NCBI RefSeq assembly: GCF_018219815.1
Contig: NZ_JADMKU010000009.1
Span: 96,351-160,350, forward strand
Source of the DNA: Thalassovita aquimarina
Lineage (GTDB): Bacteria; Pseudomonadota; Alphaproteobacteria; Rhodobacterales; Rhodobacteraceae
Direction of reading: 5' to 3'
DNA: 64,000 nt
A program made the translations under genes and the position numbers. The notes below the pieces were generated by a model that was given only the letters and a program-made list of their open reading frames with translations, was not told where the DNA came from and did not search any database. Position 1 is the stretch's first letter. Every line of letters starts with the position of its first letter. Positions 42,716-51,386 of this stretch are shown here, one piece after another.

Positions 42716-44332
42716 ATGAGCGGCGAGCGTCTTTACATCTATGACACCACGCTGCGCGACGGGCAGCAGACCCAGGGGGTGCAGTTTTCCACCCCGGAAA
42801 AGCAGCAGATCGCGGCCGTGCTGGACGAGCTGGGTGTCGACTATATCGAGGGCGGCTGGCCCGGGGCGAACCCGACCGACAGTGAGTTTTTCGAAGCCCG
42901 GCCGCAACTCGGGGCGCGGTTCACCGCGTTCGGCATGACCAAGCGGGCCGGACGGTCGGCGGAAAACGACGATGTGCTGGCGGCGGTGATGAATGCCGGG
43001 ACCGGGGCCGTCTGCCTGGTCGGCAAGACCCACGATTTCCATGTCGAAACGGCGCTTGGGATCACTCTGGCGGAGAATACCGAGAATATCTCGCGCTCGG
43101 TCGAATATCTGGTGGCGCAGGGGCGTGAGGCGCTGTTCGATGCCGAACACTTCTTCGACGGTTACAAGGCCAACCCCGCTTATGCGCTGGAAGCCGTGCG
43201 GGCGGCCTATGAGGCCGGGGCGCGGTGGATCGTGTTGTGCGACACCAATGGCGGCACCCTGCCGGGCGAGATCGGCGAGATCACCCGGGCGGTGATCGAA
43301 GCCGGTATCCCGGGCAGCCATCTGGGCATTCACACCCATAATGACACCGAAAGCGCGGTGGCCGGATCGCTGGCCGCCATCGATGCGGGCGCGCGGCAGA
43401 TCCAGGGCACGCTGAACGGGCTGGGCGAGCGTTGCGGCAACGCCAACCTGACCACGCTGATCCCGACGCTTCTGCTGAAGGAACCCTATGCCAGCCGCTA
43501 TGAGACGGGGATTTCGTGCGACGCCCTGACCGGGCTGGTGCGGGCGAGCCGTCAGCTTGACGATATCCTCAACCGGGTGCCGTTCCGGCAGGCGCCCTAT
43601 GTCGGGGCCTCGGCCTTTGCGCACAAGGCGGGACTGCATGCCAGCGCGATCCTGAAGGATCCCAGCACTTACGAACATATCGACCCGGGGCTTGTCGGCA
43701 ACGAACGGATCATCCCGATGTCGAACCAGGCCGGGCAGTCGAACCTGCGCCGCCGCCTGTCCGAGGCCGGTCTGACGGTCGACAAGGGCGATCCGGCGCT
43801 GGCCCGGATTCTCGACATCATCAAGCAGCGCGAAGCCGAGGGCTATACCTATGACAGCGCGCAGGCCAGCTTCGAGCTACTGGCGCGCAAGGAACTGGGG
43901 CAGATGCCCGAATTCTTCGAGGTCAAGCGCTACAAGGTCACGGTGGAGCGGCGCAAGAACAAGTACGACAGGATGATCAGCCTGTCCGAGGCGGTCGTGG
44001 TGGTGAAGGTCGATGGCGAAAAGAAGCTGTCGGTGTCGGAATCGCTCGACGAGACCGGTAATGACCGTGGCCCGGTGAACGCGCTGGCCAAGGCGCTGTC
44101 GAAGGATCTGGGGCGCTATTCCGAACCGCTGGCCGACATGAGACTGGTCGATTTCAAGGTGCGGATCACGCAGGGCGGCACCGAGGCCGTCACCCGCGTC
44201 ATCATCGACAGCGAAGACGGGCAGGGGCGGCGCTGGTCGACCGTGGGGGTATCGCCGAACATAGTGGATGCCTCTTTCGAGGCGCTGCTGGACGCGATCA
44301 ACTGGAAGCTGTTGCGCGAAGGGCGGCATTAG
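42716..44332 (+). CDS. cimA: Citramalate synthase
   Basis: Condenses pyruvate and acetyl-CoA to (R)-citramalate, the threonine-independent route to 2-oxobutanoate and isoleucine. 538 residues: a TIM-barrel HMGL-type domain (YDTTLRDGQQTQGV, the metal-binding HTHNDTESAVAGS, GTLNGLGERCGNANL) and a C-terminal LeuA-dimer regulatory domain after about residue 370. Length and LCDTNGG fit CimA better than LeuA or homocitrate synthase. Its upstream sequence is almost entirely repeat copy 3. Confidence 0.93.
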   Translation: MSGERLYIYDTTLRDGQQTQGVQFSTPEKQQIAAVLDELGVDYIEGGWPGANPTDSEFFEARPQLGARFTAFGMTKRAGRSAENDDVLAAVMNAGTGAVCLVGKTHDFHVETALGITLAENTENISRSVEYLVAQGREALFDAEHFFDGYKANPAYALEAVRAAYEAGARWIVLCDTNGGTLPGEIGEITRAVIEAGIPGSHLGIHTHNDTESAVAGSLAAIDAGARQIQGTLNGLGERCGNANLTTLIPTLLLKEPYASRYETGISCDALTGLVRASRQLDDILNRVPFRQAPYVGASAFAHKAGLHASAILKDPSTYEHIDPGLVGNERIIPMSNQAGQSNLRRRLSEAGLTVDKGDPALARILDIIKQREAEGYTYDSAQASFELLARKELGQMPEFFEVKRYKVTVERRKNKYDRMISLSEAVVVVKVDGEKKLSVSESLDETGNDRGPVNALAKALSKDLGRYSEPLADMRLVDFKVRITQGGTEAVTRVIIDSEDGQGRRWSTVGVSPNIVDASFEALLDAINWKLLREGRH

Positions 44333-44333
44333 G

Positions 44334-44591
44334 ATGATCGGAAAGATCGGCGGAATCCTCGCGGGTGTCCTGGCGGTGCCGCTGGCCGTTGCCCTGGGGC
44401 TGATCGCGTCGCAGCGTCCGGCCGAGATGGCGGGCGACGACGAAGCGTTTTTCGCCGACCGGTACGAGCCGGTGATGTCGCGATATAACGATCGGGGGCG
44501 TTACCGTCTGGTCGAGGGTGTGTCCCATCTCGGTATCGTCGATGCGCCGGAAACGCGGCAGGCGATCGCGGAGTTACTCGATGAGCTTTGA
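44334..44591 (+). CDS. Short protein resembling the two ends of an alpha/beta hydrolase
   Basis: 85 residues. N-terminus MIGKIGGILAGVLAVPLAVA is a membrane or signal segment; the C-terminus RYRLVEGVSHLGIVDAPETR is what the last part of an alpha/beta hydrolase looks like, with the catalytic-triad His in GVSHLG. The middle, including the nucleophile and acid, is not there. It starts one base after the cimA stop and overlaps the next gene by 11 bp. Probably an internally deleted relic kept for its coupling, or a small membrane protein whose similarity is coincidental. Confidence 0.55.
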   Translation: MIGKIGGILAGVLAVPLAVALGLIASQRPAEMAGDDEAFFADRYEPVMSRYNDRGRYRLVEGVSHLGIVDAPETRQAIAELLDEL

Positions 44592-45360
44592 CAATCCCGA
44601 TATCATCGCCTGCGCCCAGTTGGTGGAACGCGCTGATCCCGACCGGTTCCGGGCCACCATGGCCGCCCCGGTTGCGGCGCGCGCCGTGCTGTTCCCGCTG
44701 TTTGCCGCCAATGTCGAAATCGCCCGTGCGCCCTGGGTGACGCAGGAAGCGATGATCGCCGAGATGCGGCTGCAATGGTGGCGCGACGCGATGGATGAAA
44801 TCGCCGGCGGCCAGCCGCCCCGCCGCCACGAGGTGGTGACGCCGCTGGCGCAGGTTCTCGACGCCGCAGGCGCAGCGCTTATCGGCGATCTGGTCGAGGC
44901 GCGGCGATGGGACATCTACCGCGATCCGTTCGAGGATGCGGCGGCGTTCGAGGCTTATCTGCAAAACACCTCGTCCAACCTGCTGCTGGCGGCGGTCCGC
45001 GCGCTTGGCGGCGGGGACGAAGCGGTGATCCGCGACCTGGGCTACGCCGTCGGGCTGGCCAATTACCTGTGTGCGATCCCGGCGCTGGAAAAGGCCGGGC
45101 GCGTGCCGCTTGTCGATGGCCGGGACGAGGCGGTCGCGGCGCTGGCCCGGGACGGGCTCAAGCGGCTGAAAAAGGCCCGGGCGCAGCGCGGCAAGGTTTC
45201 CTCCGGCGCCGCCTCGGCGCTGCTGTCTGCCTGGCAGGCGGGGCCGGTGCTTGCTCACGCCGCGAAGGAACCGCAGCGGGTCAAGGCGGGCGCGCTCGGC
45301 CCCTCGGAATTCCTCAGATCGCTGGGGCTTCTCTGGCGGGCCCAGACCCTCCGCTGGTAA
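44581..45360 (+). CDS. Squalene/phytoene synthase family protein (NDUFAF6-like)
   Basis: 259 residues of the trans-isoprenyl diphosphate synthase-like fold: IAEMRLQWWRDAMDEIAGGQ and GYAVGLANYLCAIPALEKAG. The two Asp-rich motifs of true phytoene synthases are weak or absent, which fits the NDUFAF6-like branch linked to complex I assembly in mitochondria rather than carotenoid synthesis. ATG at 44581 overlaps the preceding 85-residue gene. Confidence 0.85.
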   Translation: MSFDNPDIIACAQLVERADPDRFRATMAAPVAARAVLFPLFAANVEIARAPWVTQEAMIAEMRLQWWRDAMDEIAGGQPPRRHEVVTPLAQVLDAAGAALIGDLVEARRWDIYRDPFEDAAAFEAYLQNTSSNLLLAAVRALGGGDEAVIRDLGYAVGLANYLCAIPALEKAGRVPLVDGRDEAVAALARDGLKRLKKARAQRGKVSSGAASALLSAWQAGPVLAHAAKEPQRVKAGALGPSEFLRSLGLLWRAQTLRW

Positions 45361-45365
45361 GCGCC

Positions 45366-45442
45366 GCTTCTTCTTTTCAGAAATATCCCGGGGGAGTCGC
45401 TGAAAATCGGAAGGATTTTCAACGACGGGGGCAGCGCGCCCT
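45366..45442 (-). repeat. Composite double-hairpin repeat, copy 4 (minus strand)
   Basis: Read on the minus strand: a degenerate G/C hairpin, then GTTGAAAATC...GATTTTCAGC as in copy 3, C-run and tail GGGATATTTCTGAAAAGAAG. Lies between two convergent genes and could serve as their terminator. Confidence 0.8.
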
Positions 45443-45453
45443 TCTTCCCTGCC

Positions 45454-46671
45454 TCAGTCTTCCTTCGGCTGGAAGATCAGCCAGATCAGCGCACCACCGG
45501 CCAGCATCAGGAACGGTGCCATCGCCAGGTTGACGCTGGTCCAGCCGGCCTGCGCGGTGCCGCCCGAACAGTTCATCAAGCCACCCGATGCCAGCGAGGC
45601 CACGGTGACGCCGCCGAACACCATCAGGTCGTTCAGTCCCTGCATGCGGCCGCGCTCATGCGGTTCGTGCGCGCCCGCCAGCATGCTGGTGGCGCCGATG
45701 AAACCGAAATTCCATCCCACGCCCAGCAGGATCAGCGCGACGAAGAAGTTTTCCAGCTCGACCCCCTGCAAGGCGACCGCCCCGGCGCCGGCCAGGATCA
45801 CAAGACCGGTGGCGACGATCTTTTCCACCCCGAAGCGGGCGATCAGGTGGCCGGTGAAAAAAGACGGGATATACATCGCCAGGACGTGGGCGCTGACCAC
45901 GTCGGCGGCGGTGTTCTTTTCAAATCCGCAGCCGACGACGGCCAGCGGGGTCGATGTCATCACCAGGTTCATCAACGCATAGGATACCATCGCGCAGATC
46001 ACCGCGACCGCGATGCGCGGGGTTTTCAGCAGCTCCATCCGGCTGCGCCCGCGCGGCGCATCGGCGCTGGCGGCGACGGGGTTCGGGATGTCGAGCATGA
46101 GGAACAGGAACGAACCGAGGATATTCACCCCGATCACCGCCAGGTAGGTGCCCATGAACGGCACCACCATCGCGTCCGCCGTCACCTTCACCAGCTGCGG
46201 CCCGATGATTGCCGAGGCCAGCCCGCCGGCCATCACGTAGGAAATCGCCTTGGGGCGGAACGCGTCGCTGGCGGTGTCGGCGGCCGCGAAGCGATAGAAC
46301 CCCTGCGCCGACATGTAGACGCCGGTGATCAGGCTGCCCAGCAGGAAGACCGGGAACGAAGCAAGGTAAAGCCCATAGGCCCCCACCGCGCCGCCAAGGG
46401 CACCGGCGCCGGCGCCAAGGTAGAACCCGGTGCGGCGGCCATATTTCTGCATGATATGCGACACCGGCGTCGCCGCCATCATGCTGCCCAGAACGATCAG
46501 CGAAATCGGCAACGTGGCGAAGCACAGGTTCGAGGCCAGAGCCTGCCCTGCCAGCCCGCCGATGGTGAAGATCATCGGCATCTGCGCGCCTAGGATGGCC
46601 TGTGCCAGCACCAGGATGACAACATTGCGCTTGGCGCGGTGATCGTCGGAGACATATTCAGCTTGGGTCAT
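45454..46671 (-). CDS. MFS transporter
   Basis: 405 residues with about 12 membrane helices; the loop 2-3 region reads IMQKYGRRTGFYLGAGAGAL, a standard MFS signature. Substrate unknown. Start MTQAEYVSDDHRAKRN at 46671 leaves a short cytoplasmic N-terminus; the frame upstream lacks family features. Between repeat copy 4 and cobB on the same strand; 110 bp from cobB. Confidence 0.9.
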   Translation of the reverse strand: MTQAEYVSDDHRAKRNVVILVLAQAILGAQMPMIFTIGGLAGQALASNLCFATLPISLIVLGSMMAATPVSHIMQKYGRRTGFYLGAGAGALGGAVGAYGLYLASFPVFLLGSLITGVYMSAQGFYRFAAADTASDAFRPKAISYVMAGGLASAIIGPQLVKVTADAMVVPFMGTYLAVIGVNILGSFLFLMLDIPNPVAASADAPRGRSRMELLKTPRIAVAVICAMVSYALMNLVMTSTPLAVVGCGFEKNTAADVVSAHVLAMYIPSFFTGHLIARFGVEKIVATGLVILAGAGAVALQGVELENFFVALILLGVGWNFGFIGATSMLAGAHEPHERGRMQGLNDLMVFGGVTVASLASGGLMNCSGGTAQAGWTSVNLAMAPFLMLAGGALIWLIFQPKED

Positions 46672-46781
46672 GTGAGAAGTGCTAGTGCCTTGCTCGGGCA
46701 GGCGCAAGACGTGAATTGTGACGGGGACAATCGGGGCGGAAGCCCCGGCGGCCCGGAGCATTTCAGGACCCCGGCAAGGGA

Positions 46782-48050
46782 TTAGAACGCGCAGTCGATG
46801 ACATGGGCGAAGGAGCCGCTGACCCGGCCCAGGATCAGCCCCATGTCGGGGAGCTTCGCGCCCGCCGCGTCGGTTGCAGCGAAAAGCGGCGGGCCCTCTG
46901 CCGCGACCGTGGTGGCGTAGTGGAATTCATGCGCCGTCAGTCGCGTTCGGAAGGGGCCGCCGAGCGGGGTCAGGTGGCGGTACCCCAGATGCAGTTTCCG
47001 GTTGGCGAACGAGGTTGCCAGCGGCAGCAGTCCGGCCATCTGGTGGCGCGTGCCTTCCGCATCTGTCAGGCCCTTCCCGAGTACCATGTATCCGCCGCAT
47101 TCTCCAAATATTTCAGTATTCTGAGAGGCATTCCGCAGGCTTGTAATGAAGGTGCTGCTGGCGGCTAGGCGGCCGGCGTGAAGTTCGGGGTAGCCGCCGG
47201 GAAGGTAGATGAGGTCGGCCGCCGGTATCGGGTCGTCGGCCAGCGGCGAAAAGAATGTCAGCTCGGCCCCCTGGGCCCGCCAATCGGCCAGCAGATGCGG
47301 GTAGCAGAAGGCAAAGGCGCGGTCGCGGGCGACCGCGATCACCTGCGCCGGGGGCGGCAGCCGCGGCTGATCCGGTGCGGCGGGCAACGGGCGGGAGAGC
47401 GCCAGCAGGATTTCGCGGTCCAGCGTATCGGCCAGCGCGTCGGCAGCGCGGTCGAGGAAGGTGTCGAGATCGCCGCGTTCTTCTGCCTGCACCAGCCCGA
47501 GGTGACGTGACGGCAGCGCCAGTCTGGGGGCGCGTCGCAGCGCTGCCAGCACCGGCAGGTTCAGCGGCGCCAGGGCGCGCCGCAGCATCGTTTCGTGCCG
47601 GTCGCTGCCGACATTGTTCAGGATCACCCCGGCGATGCGCACTTGCGGATCGTGGGCCGCGAAACCGGCGACCAGCGGGGCCACGGATTGCGCCATGCGC
47701 CCGGCGTCGACGACCAGGATGACGGGCAGGTCCAGGATCCGCGCCAGGTCGGCCACGGCGCCCTGGCCGTCGGGCGGTGCACCGTCGAAAAGGCCCATCG
47801 CGCCCTCGATCACCAGCGTTTCGGGGCCGCTGGCCAATGCCTTGATCCGCGCGGGCGACATCGCCCAGGCATCAAGGTTGACGCAGGGCGCGCCGCAGGC
47901 GGCTTCGTGAAAGCGCGGGTCGATGTAATCGGGGCCGGACTTGGCGCCCCTCACGGTGATCCCTTCGCGCGCCAGCAGCCGCAGCAGCGCCAGCGTCACC
48001 GTTGTCTTGCCAGCCCCGGAGGAGGGCGCGGCAAGTATCAGCCCGTTCAC
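46782..48050 (-). CDS. cobB: Cobyrinate a,c-diamide synthase
   Basis: ATP- and glutamine-dependent amidation of the a and c side chains of (hydrogeno)cobyrinate in B12 synthesis. 422 residues from a GTG at 48050: P-loop LAAPSSGAGKTTVTLAL, GPDYIDPRFHEAACG, and a C-terminal class I glutaminase-like domain with the Cys in GECGGYMVLGKGL. The GTG overlaps the cobA stop (GTGA), so cobA and cobB are coupled. Confidence 0.94.
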   Translation of the reverse strand: MNGLILAAPSSGAGKTTVTLALLRLLAREGITVRGAKSGPDYIDPRFHEAACGAPCVNLDAWAMSPARIKALASGPETLVIEGAMGLFDGAPPDGQGAVADLARILDLPVILVVDAGRMAQSVAPLVAGFAAHDPQVRIAGVILNNVGSDRHETMLRRALAPLNLPVLAALRRAPRLALPSRHLGLVQAEERGDLDTFLDRAADALADTLDREILLALSRPLPAAPDQPRLPPPAQVIAVARDRAFAFCYPHLLADWRAQGAELTFFSPLADDPIPAADLIYLPGGYPELHAGRLAASSTFITSLRNASQNTEIFGECGGYMVLGKGLTDAEGTRHQMAGLLPLATSFANRKLHLGYRHLTPLGGPFRTRLTAHEFHYATTVAAEGPPLFAATDAAGAKLPDMGLILGRVSGSFAHVIDCAF

Positions 48051-48898
48051 GAGGTTTCGGCCGGGCGGCCACGGCCCAGCGGGTCGAGGTTGCGCGGGGC
48101 TTCGCCCCGCATCAGCGCCTGCCAGTCCAGCACCTGCCGCATCAGGACCGAACGGCCGACGCACAGGATCGCGGGCGGTTCCAGCCCGCTTTCGGCGATA
48201 TCCGCCGCCATGTTTCCAAGGGTGGTTTCGAGCACCTGCTGGTCCTCGGTGGTGGCCGAAGAAACCACGGCACAGGGTTCGTCCGCCGGCCGGCCCGCGT
48301 CGAGCAGCGCGCCGGCGATCCGTTCGACATGTTTCATTCCCATGTAGATCACCAGCACCTGCGCGCCCTCGGCGATCGCCTTCCAGTTCAGTGATGTGGG
48401 CGTTTCGCCGGTCTGATCGTGGCCGGTGACGAAGGTGACCGACTGGTTCACGTCGCGATGGGTGACCGGGATGCCGGCATAGGCCAGCCCGCCGATCCCG
48501 GCACTGATACCGGGGATGATCCGCACCGGCACGCCGTGCTGTATCAGCGTCTGCGCCTCTTCGCCGCCACGGCCGAACACGAAGGGATCGCCGCCCTTCA
48601 GCCGCAGCACCCGCTTGCCCGCTTTCGCCAGTTCCACCAGCCGCAGCGAGATATCGCGCTGCTTCGCCGACGGTTTGCCACCGCGCTTGCCGGCATAGAT
48701 ATGTTCCGCCTGTGGCGCCCAGTCGAGGATCGCCTTTTGCACCAGCGCGTCATAGATAACCACGTCGGCCTGCTGCAGCCCGTTGATCGCGTGCAGCGTC
48801 AAGAGGCCCGGATCACCCGGGCCCGCGCCGCAAAGCCAGACCCAGCCGGGTTCGAGTTGCGGCCAGTTGCCGGAAGGAAGGGAAAGCGAGTCGGTCAT
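48047..48898 (-). CDS. cobA: Uroporphyrinogen-III C-methyltransferase
   Basis: AdoMet-dependent bis-methylation of uroporphyrinogen III to precorrin-2, the branch point to B12 and siroheme. 283 residues with the two family signatures WLCGAGPGDPGLLTLHAING and RLKGGDPFVFGRGGEEA. No CysG-type dehydrogenase domain is attached. Starts at 48898, divergent from cbiD with an 87-bp gap. Confidence 0.96.
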   Translation of the reverse strand: MTDSLSLPSGNWPQLEPGWVWLCGAGPGDPGLLTLHAINGLQQADVVIYDALVQKAILDWAPQAEHIYAGKRGGKPSAKQRDISLRLVELAKAGKRVLRLKGGDPFVFGRGGEEAQTLIQHGVPVRIIPGISAGIGGLAYAGIPVTHRDVNQSVTFVTGHDQTGETPTSLNWKAIAEGAQVLVIYMGMKHVERIAGALLDAGRPADEPCAVVSSATTEDQQVLETTLGNMAADIAESGLEPPAILCVGRSVLMRQVLDWQALMRGEAPRNLDPLGRGRPAETS

Positions 48899-48949
48899 GT
48901 ACTTCTTATGCCGCGCTTGCGGCGCGCGTTGAAGTCCGGAAACGACATA

Positions 48950-48978
48950 TTGGCGCGGCTTTGCCGCGCGCCTATAGT
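48950..48978 (+). promoter_or_regulatory. Candidate promoter of the cbiD operon
   Basis: TTGGCG, exactly 17 bases, TATAGT. The -10 ends 7 bases before the cbiD ATG and there is no Shine-Dalgarno, so the transcript may be leaderless. Confidence 0.6.
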
Positions 48979-48985
48979 CGCGACG

Positions 48986-50035
48986 ATGAGCCGGAAACCG
49001 GATACCGAATTGCGCCGTGGCTGGACCACGGGCGCCTGCGCCACCGCCGCGACGCGGGCGGCATTGATGATGCTGTGGGGCGAAGCCCGTCCCGACAAGG
49101 TGCGGATCACCCTGCCACGCGGCGAGAGGCCCGAATTCGCCATTGCCGAGGCCCGTCAGGGAAGTGACTGGGCCGAGGCAGGCGTCATCAAGGATGCCGG
49201 CGACGATCCCGACGTGACCCATGGCGCGCTGATCCGGGTGCGGGTTGACGCCTCGGGCGGCGGGGTGGAATTCGCCGCCGGTGACGGCGTCGGCACGGTG
49301 ACCAAGCCCGGCCTGCCGATCCCGCCGGGCGAACCGGCAATCAATCCGGTGCCGCGCCAGATGATGCGGCAAACGGTCGAGGAAATGGCAAAGCGACTGG
49401 GGCAGGGGCCGGATGTGCGTATCACCGTGTCGGTGCCCGGCGGCGCGGAGATCGCACAGAAGACATGGAACCCGCGGCTGGGGATCAAGGGCGGGTTGTC
49501 GATCCTTGGCACCACCGGCATCGTGCGGCCGTTTTCCTGTGCGGCCTGGATCGCCTCGATCCATCGCGGGGTCGACGTGGCGCGGGCCGAGGGGCTGTCG
49601 CACTTTGCCGGCTGCACCGGCGCGACCTCGGAAAAGGTGGTGCGGCGGCTGCACGGATTGCCCGAAGCGGCGATGATCGACATGGGCGATTTCGCCGGCG
49701 GGATGTTGAAGTATATCGCCCGACACCCGGTCGGCCGGGTCACGGTGGGCGGTGGAATCGGCAAGATCACCAAGCTGGCGCAGGGCGCGCGCGATCTGCA
49801 TTCAGGGCGCAGCCAGGTGGATTTCGGTCTGCTGGCCGATTGGCTGGGAGATGCGCGGATGGAGGGTTGCAATACCGCCTTGCAAGCCTATGAAATCGTG
49901 GGTGAAAAGTTGGCGGATGTAGTGGCGAAAAAGGCGCTGGAACAGGTGCGGACGATGCTGCCCGAGAACGTTGTGGCCGATATCGTCGTCATCGATCGCG
50001 CCGGCACCATCCTGGCCCATGCGGGGGCGGCATGA
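48986..50035 (+). CDS. cbiD: Cobalt-precorrin-5B (C1)-methyltransferase
   Basis: Methylates C-1 of the corrin ring during B12 synthesis. 349 residues with the family start LRRGWTTGACATAATRAALM and GITGTxG-type core seen as ILGTTGIVRPFSC, then GCTGATSEKVVRRLHGLPEA and MGDFAGGMLKY. No ribosome site before the ATG; see the promoter at 48950. First of four genes joined by ATGA overlaps. Confidence 0.94.
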   Translation: MSRKPDTELRRGWTTGACATAATRAALMMLWGEARPDKVRITLPRGERPEFAIAEARQGSDWAEAGVIKDAGDDPDVTHGALIRVRVDASGGGVEFAAGDGVGTVTKPGLPIPPGEPAINPVPRQMMRQTVEEMAKRLGQGPDVRITVSVPGGAEIAQKTWNPRLGIKGGLSILGTTGIVRPFSCAAWIASIHRGVDVARAEGLSHFAGCTGATSEKVVRRLHGLPEAAMIDMGDFAGGMLKYIARHPVGRVTVGGGIGKITKLAQGARDLHSGRSQVDFGLLADWLGDARMEGCNTALQAYEIVGEKLADVVAKKALEQVRTMLPENVVADIVVIDRAGTILAHAGAA

Positions 50036-50760
50036 CCCTGCTGTTGCTGGCTGGCACTTTTGAGGCGCGGCAGGTGGCGCGGGGGCTGGCGGAACGCGGC
50101 GTGGATACCATCGCGTCGCTTGCGGGCGAAACCCGGGCACCGGAACCGCTTGCGATCCCGACCCGGACCGGGGGCTTCGGCGGGCGCGCGGGATTCGAAA
50201 CGTTTCTGGAGCAGGGCAACATTTCCGCGATCCTGGATGCGACCCATCCTTTCGCCGCAAAGATCAGCCATCGCACGGCGCAAGTGGCGCGGCAAAGGGG
50301 GCTGCCCTATTGCCAGTTGCTGCGCCCCGCGTGGCGGGCCGGGCCGGGCGACGATTGGACCCATGTCGCCGACGAATCCGAGGCGGCAAAGCATATCCCC
50401 GCCGGGGCGCGCGTGTTGCTGGCGACCGGGCGCAAGTCGCTGGAGCGTTTTGCGCAGCTTTCGGATTGCGACGTGATCCTGCGTGTGGTCGATCCGCCGG
50501 CAGAGCCGTTTCCCTATCCGAACGGGCGCTACCGGGTGGCGCGGCCGCCGTATCGTCTCGACGACGAAAGGGCGCTGTTGGCGGAACTGAGGGTGGATTT
50601 TGTCGTTACGAAAAATTCTGGTGGAACAGTGGCTTACGCAAAACTCCTCGCGTCGCGGGAACTGGGTGTTCGAGTGCTGATGATCGACCGGCCACCGCAG
50701 CCGGAGGGCTGCCGGGTGGCGACTGTAAAAGAGGCTTTGAACTGGATGGATCAGCTATGA
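50032..50760 (+). CDS. cobK: Precorrin-6A reductase
   Basis: NADPH-dependent reduction of the corrin macrocycle. 242 residues: LLLLAGTFEARQVARGLAER at the start, ATHPFAAKISHRTAQVAR and the C-terminal VTKNSGGTVAYAKLLAS are diagnostic of CobK/CbiJ. ATG overlaps the cbiD stop by 4 bp. Confidence 0.95.
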   Translation: MTLLLLAGTFEARQVARGLAERGVDTIASLAGETRAPEPLAIPTRTGGFGGRAGFETFLEQGNISAILDATHPFAAKISHRTAQVARQRGLPYCQLLRPAWRAGPGDDWTHVADESEAAKHIPAGARVLLATGRKSLERFAQLSDCDVILRVVDPPAEPFPYPNGRYRVARPPYRLDDERALLAELRVDFVVTKNSGGTVAYAKLLASRELGVRVLMIDRPPQPEGCRVATVKEALNWMDQL

Positions 50761-51386
50761 CCGGGCGTATCATCGAAACCCCCGACTGCGTGGCCGAAGG
50801 GGTGGACTGGCTTTGCGCCAACGACCCGAAGATGGCCGAGGCCCATGCCGCCACCGGGCCGCTGCCGCTGCGCCGCAATCCCGACGGGTTTGCGCAATTG
50901 CTGAGCGCCATCGTGTCGCAACAGGTCAGCGTGGCGTCGGCCAATGCGATCTGGGGGCGGTTGGAAGATGCCGGGCTGCTGAGCGCCGAGGCGATCGCCG
51001 CCAATACGACGGAGCAATTGCGCGAGGTGGGGCTGAGCCGTCAGAAGGCGCGTTACGCTCTGGCGCTGGCCGAGGCGGGGATCGATTACGACGCGCTGCG
51101 TCAGGCCCCGAACGACGAGGTGATCGAGGTGCTGACCGCCGTCACCGGAATCGGCGTCTGGACCGCGGAGATCTATGCGATGTTTTCGCTGGGCCGGGCC
51201 GATGTGTTTGCGCCGGGCGACCTGGCACTGCAGGAAGCGGCGCGCATCCTTTATGGATTGGAGGAACGGCCGAAGGAACGGGTGCTGCGGCAAATGGCCG
51301 AACGCTGGAGCCCGTGGCGCGCGGTTGCAGCGCGGCAGCTCTGGACCTATTACCACGTGGCAAAGGACAGGGAAGGGATCAGATGA
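50757..51386 (+). CDS. DNA-3-methyladenine glycosylase II-like DNA repair enzyme
   Basis: 209 residues of the helix-hairpin-helix glycosylase superfamily, AlkA type without its N-terminal domain. FAQLLSAIVSQQVSVASANA begins the fold and the hairpin is LTAVTGIGVWTAEIYAMFSL with the catalytic Asp in the following VFAPGDLALQ. Removes alkylated bases. It overlaps the cobK stop (ATGA) and is itself coupled to the next gene, so it is transcribed with cobalamin genes without an obvious functional reason. Confidence 0.92.
   Translation: MTGRIIETPDCVAEGVDWLCANDPKMAEAHAATGPLPLRRNPDGFAQLLSAIVSQQVSVASANAIWGRLEDAGLLSAEAIAANTTEQLREVGLSRQKARYALALAEAGIDYDALRQAPNDEVIEVLTAVTGIGVWTAEIYAMFSLGRADVFAPGDLALQEAARILYGLEERPKERVLRQMAERWSPWRAVAARQLWTYYHVAKDREGIR

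Noticed and set aside
46672..48985. Cobalamin riboswitch near the cob genes
   Set aside because: No B12-box-like sequence or the expected conserved core was seen in the gaps at 46672-46781 or 48899-48985.
48899..48985. Protein-coding start of cbiD further upstream
   Set aside because: Only the ATG at 48986 gives the family N-terminus, and upstream codons in that frame overlap the divergent cobA start region.
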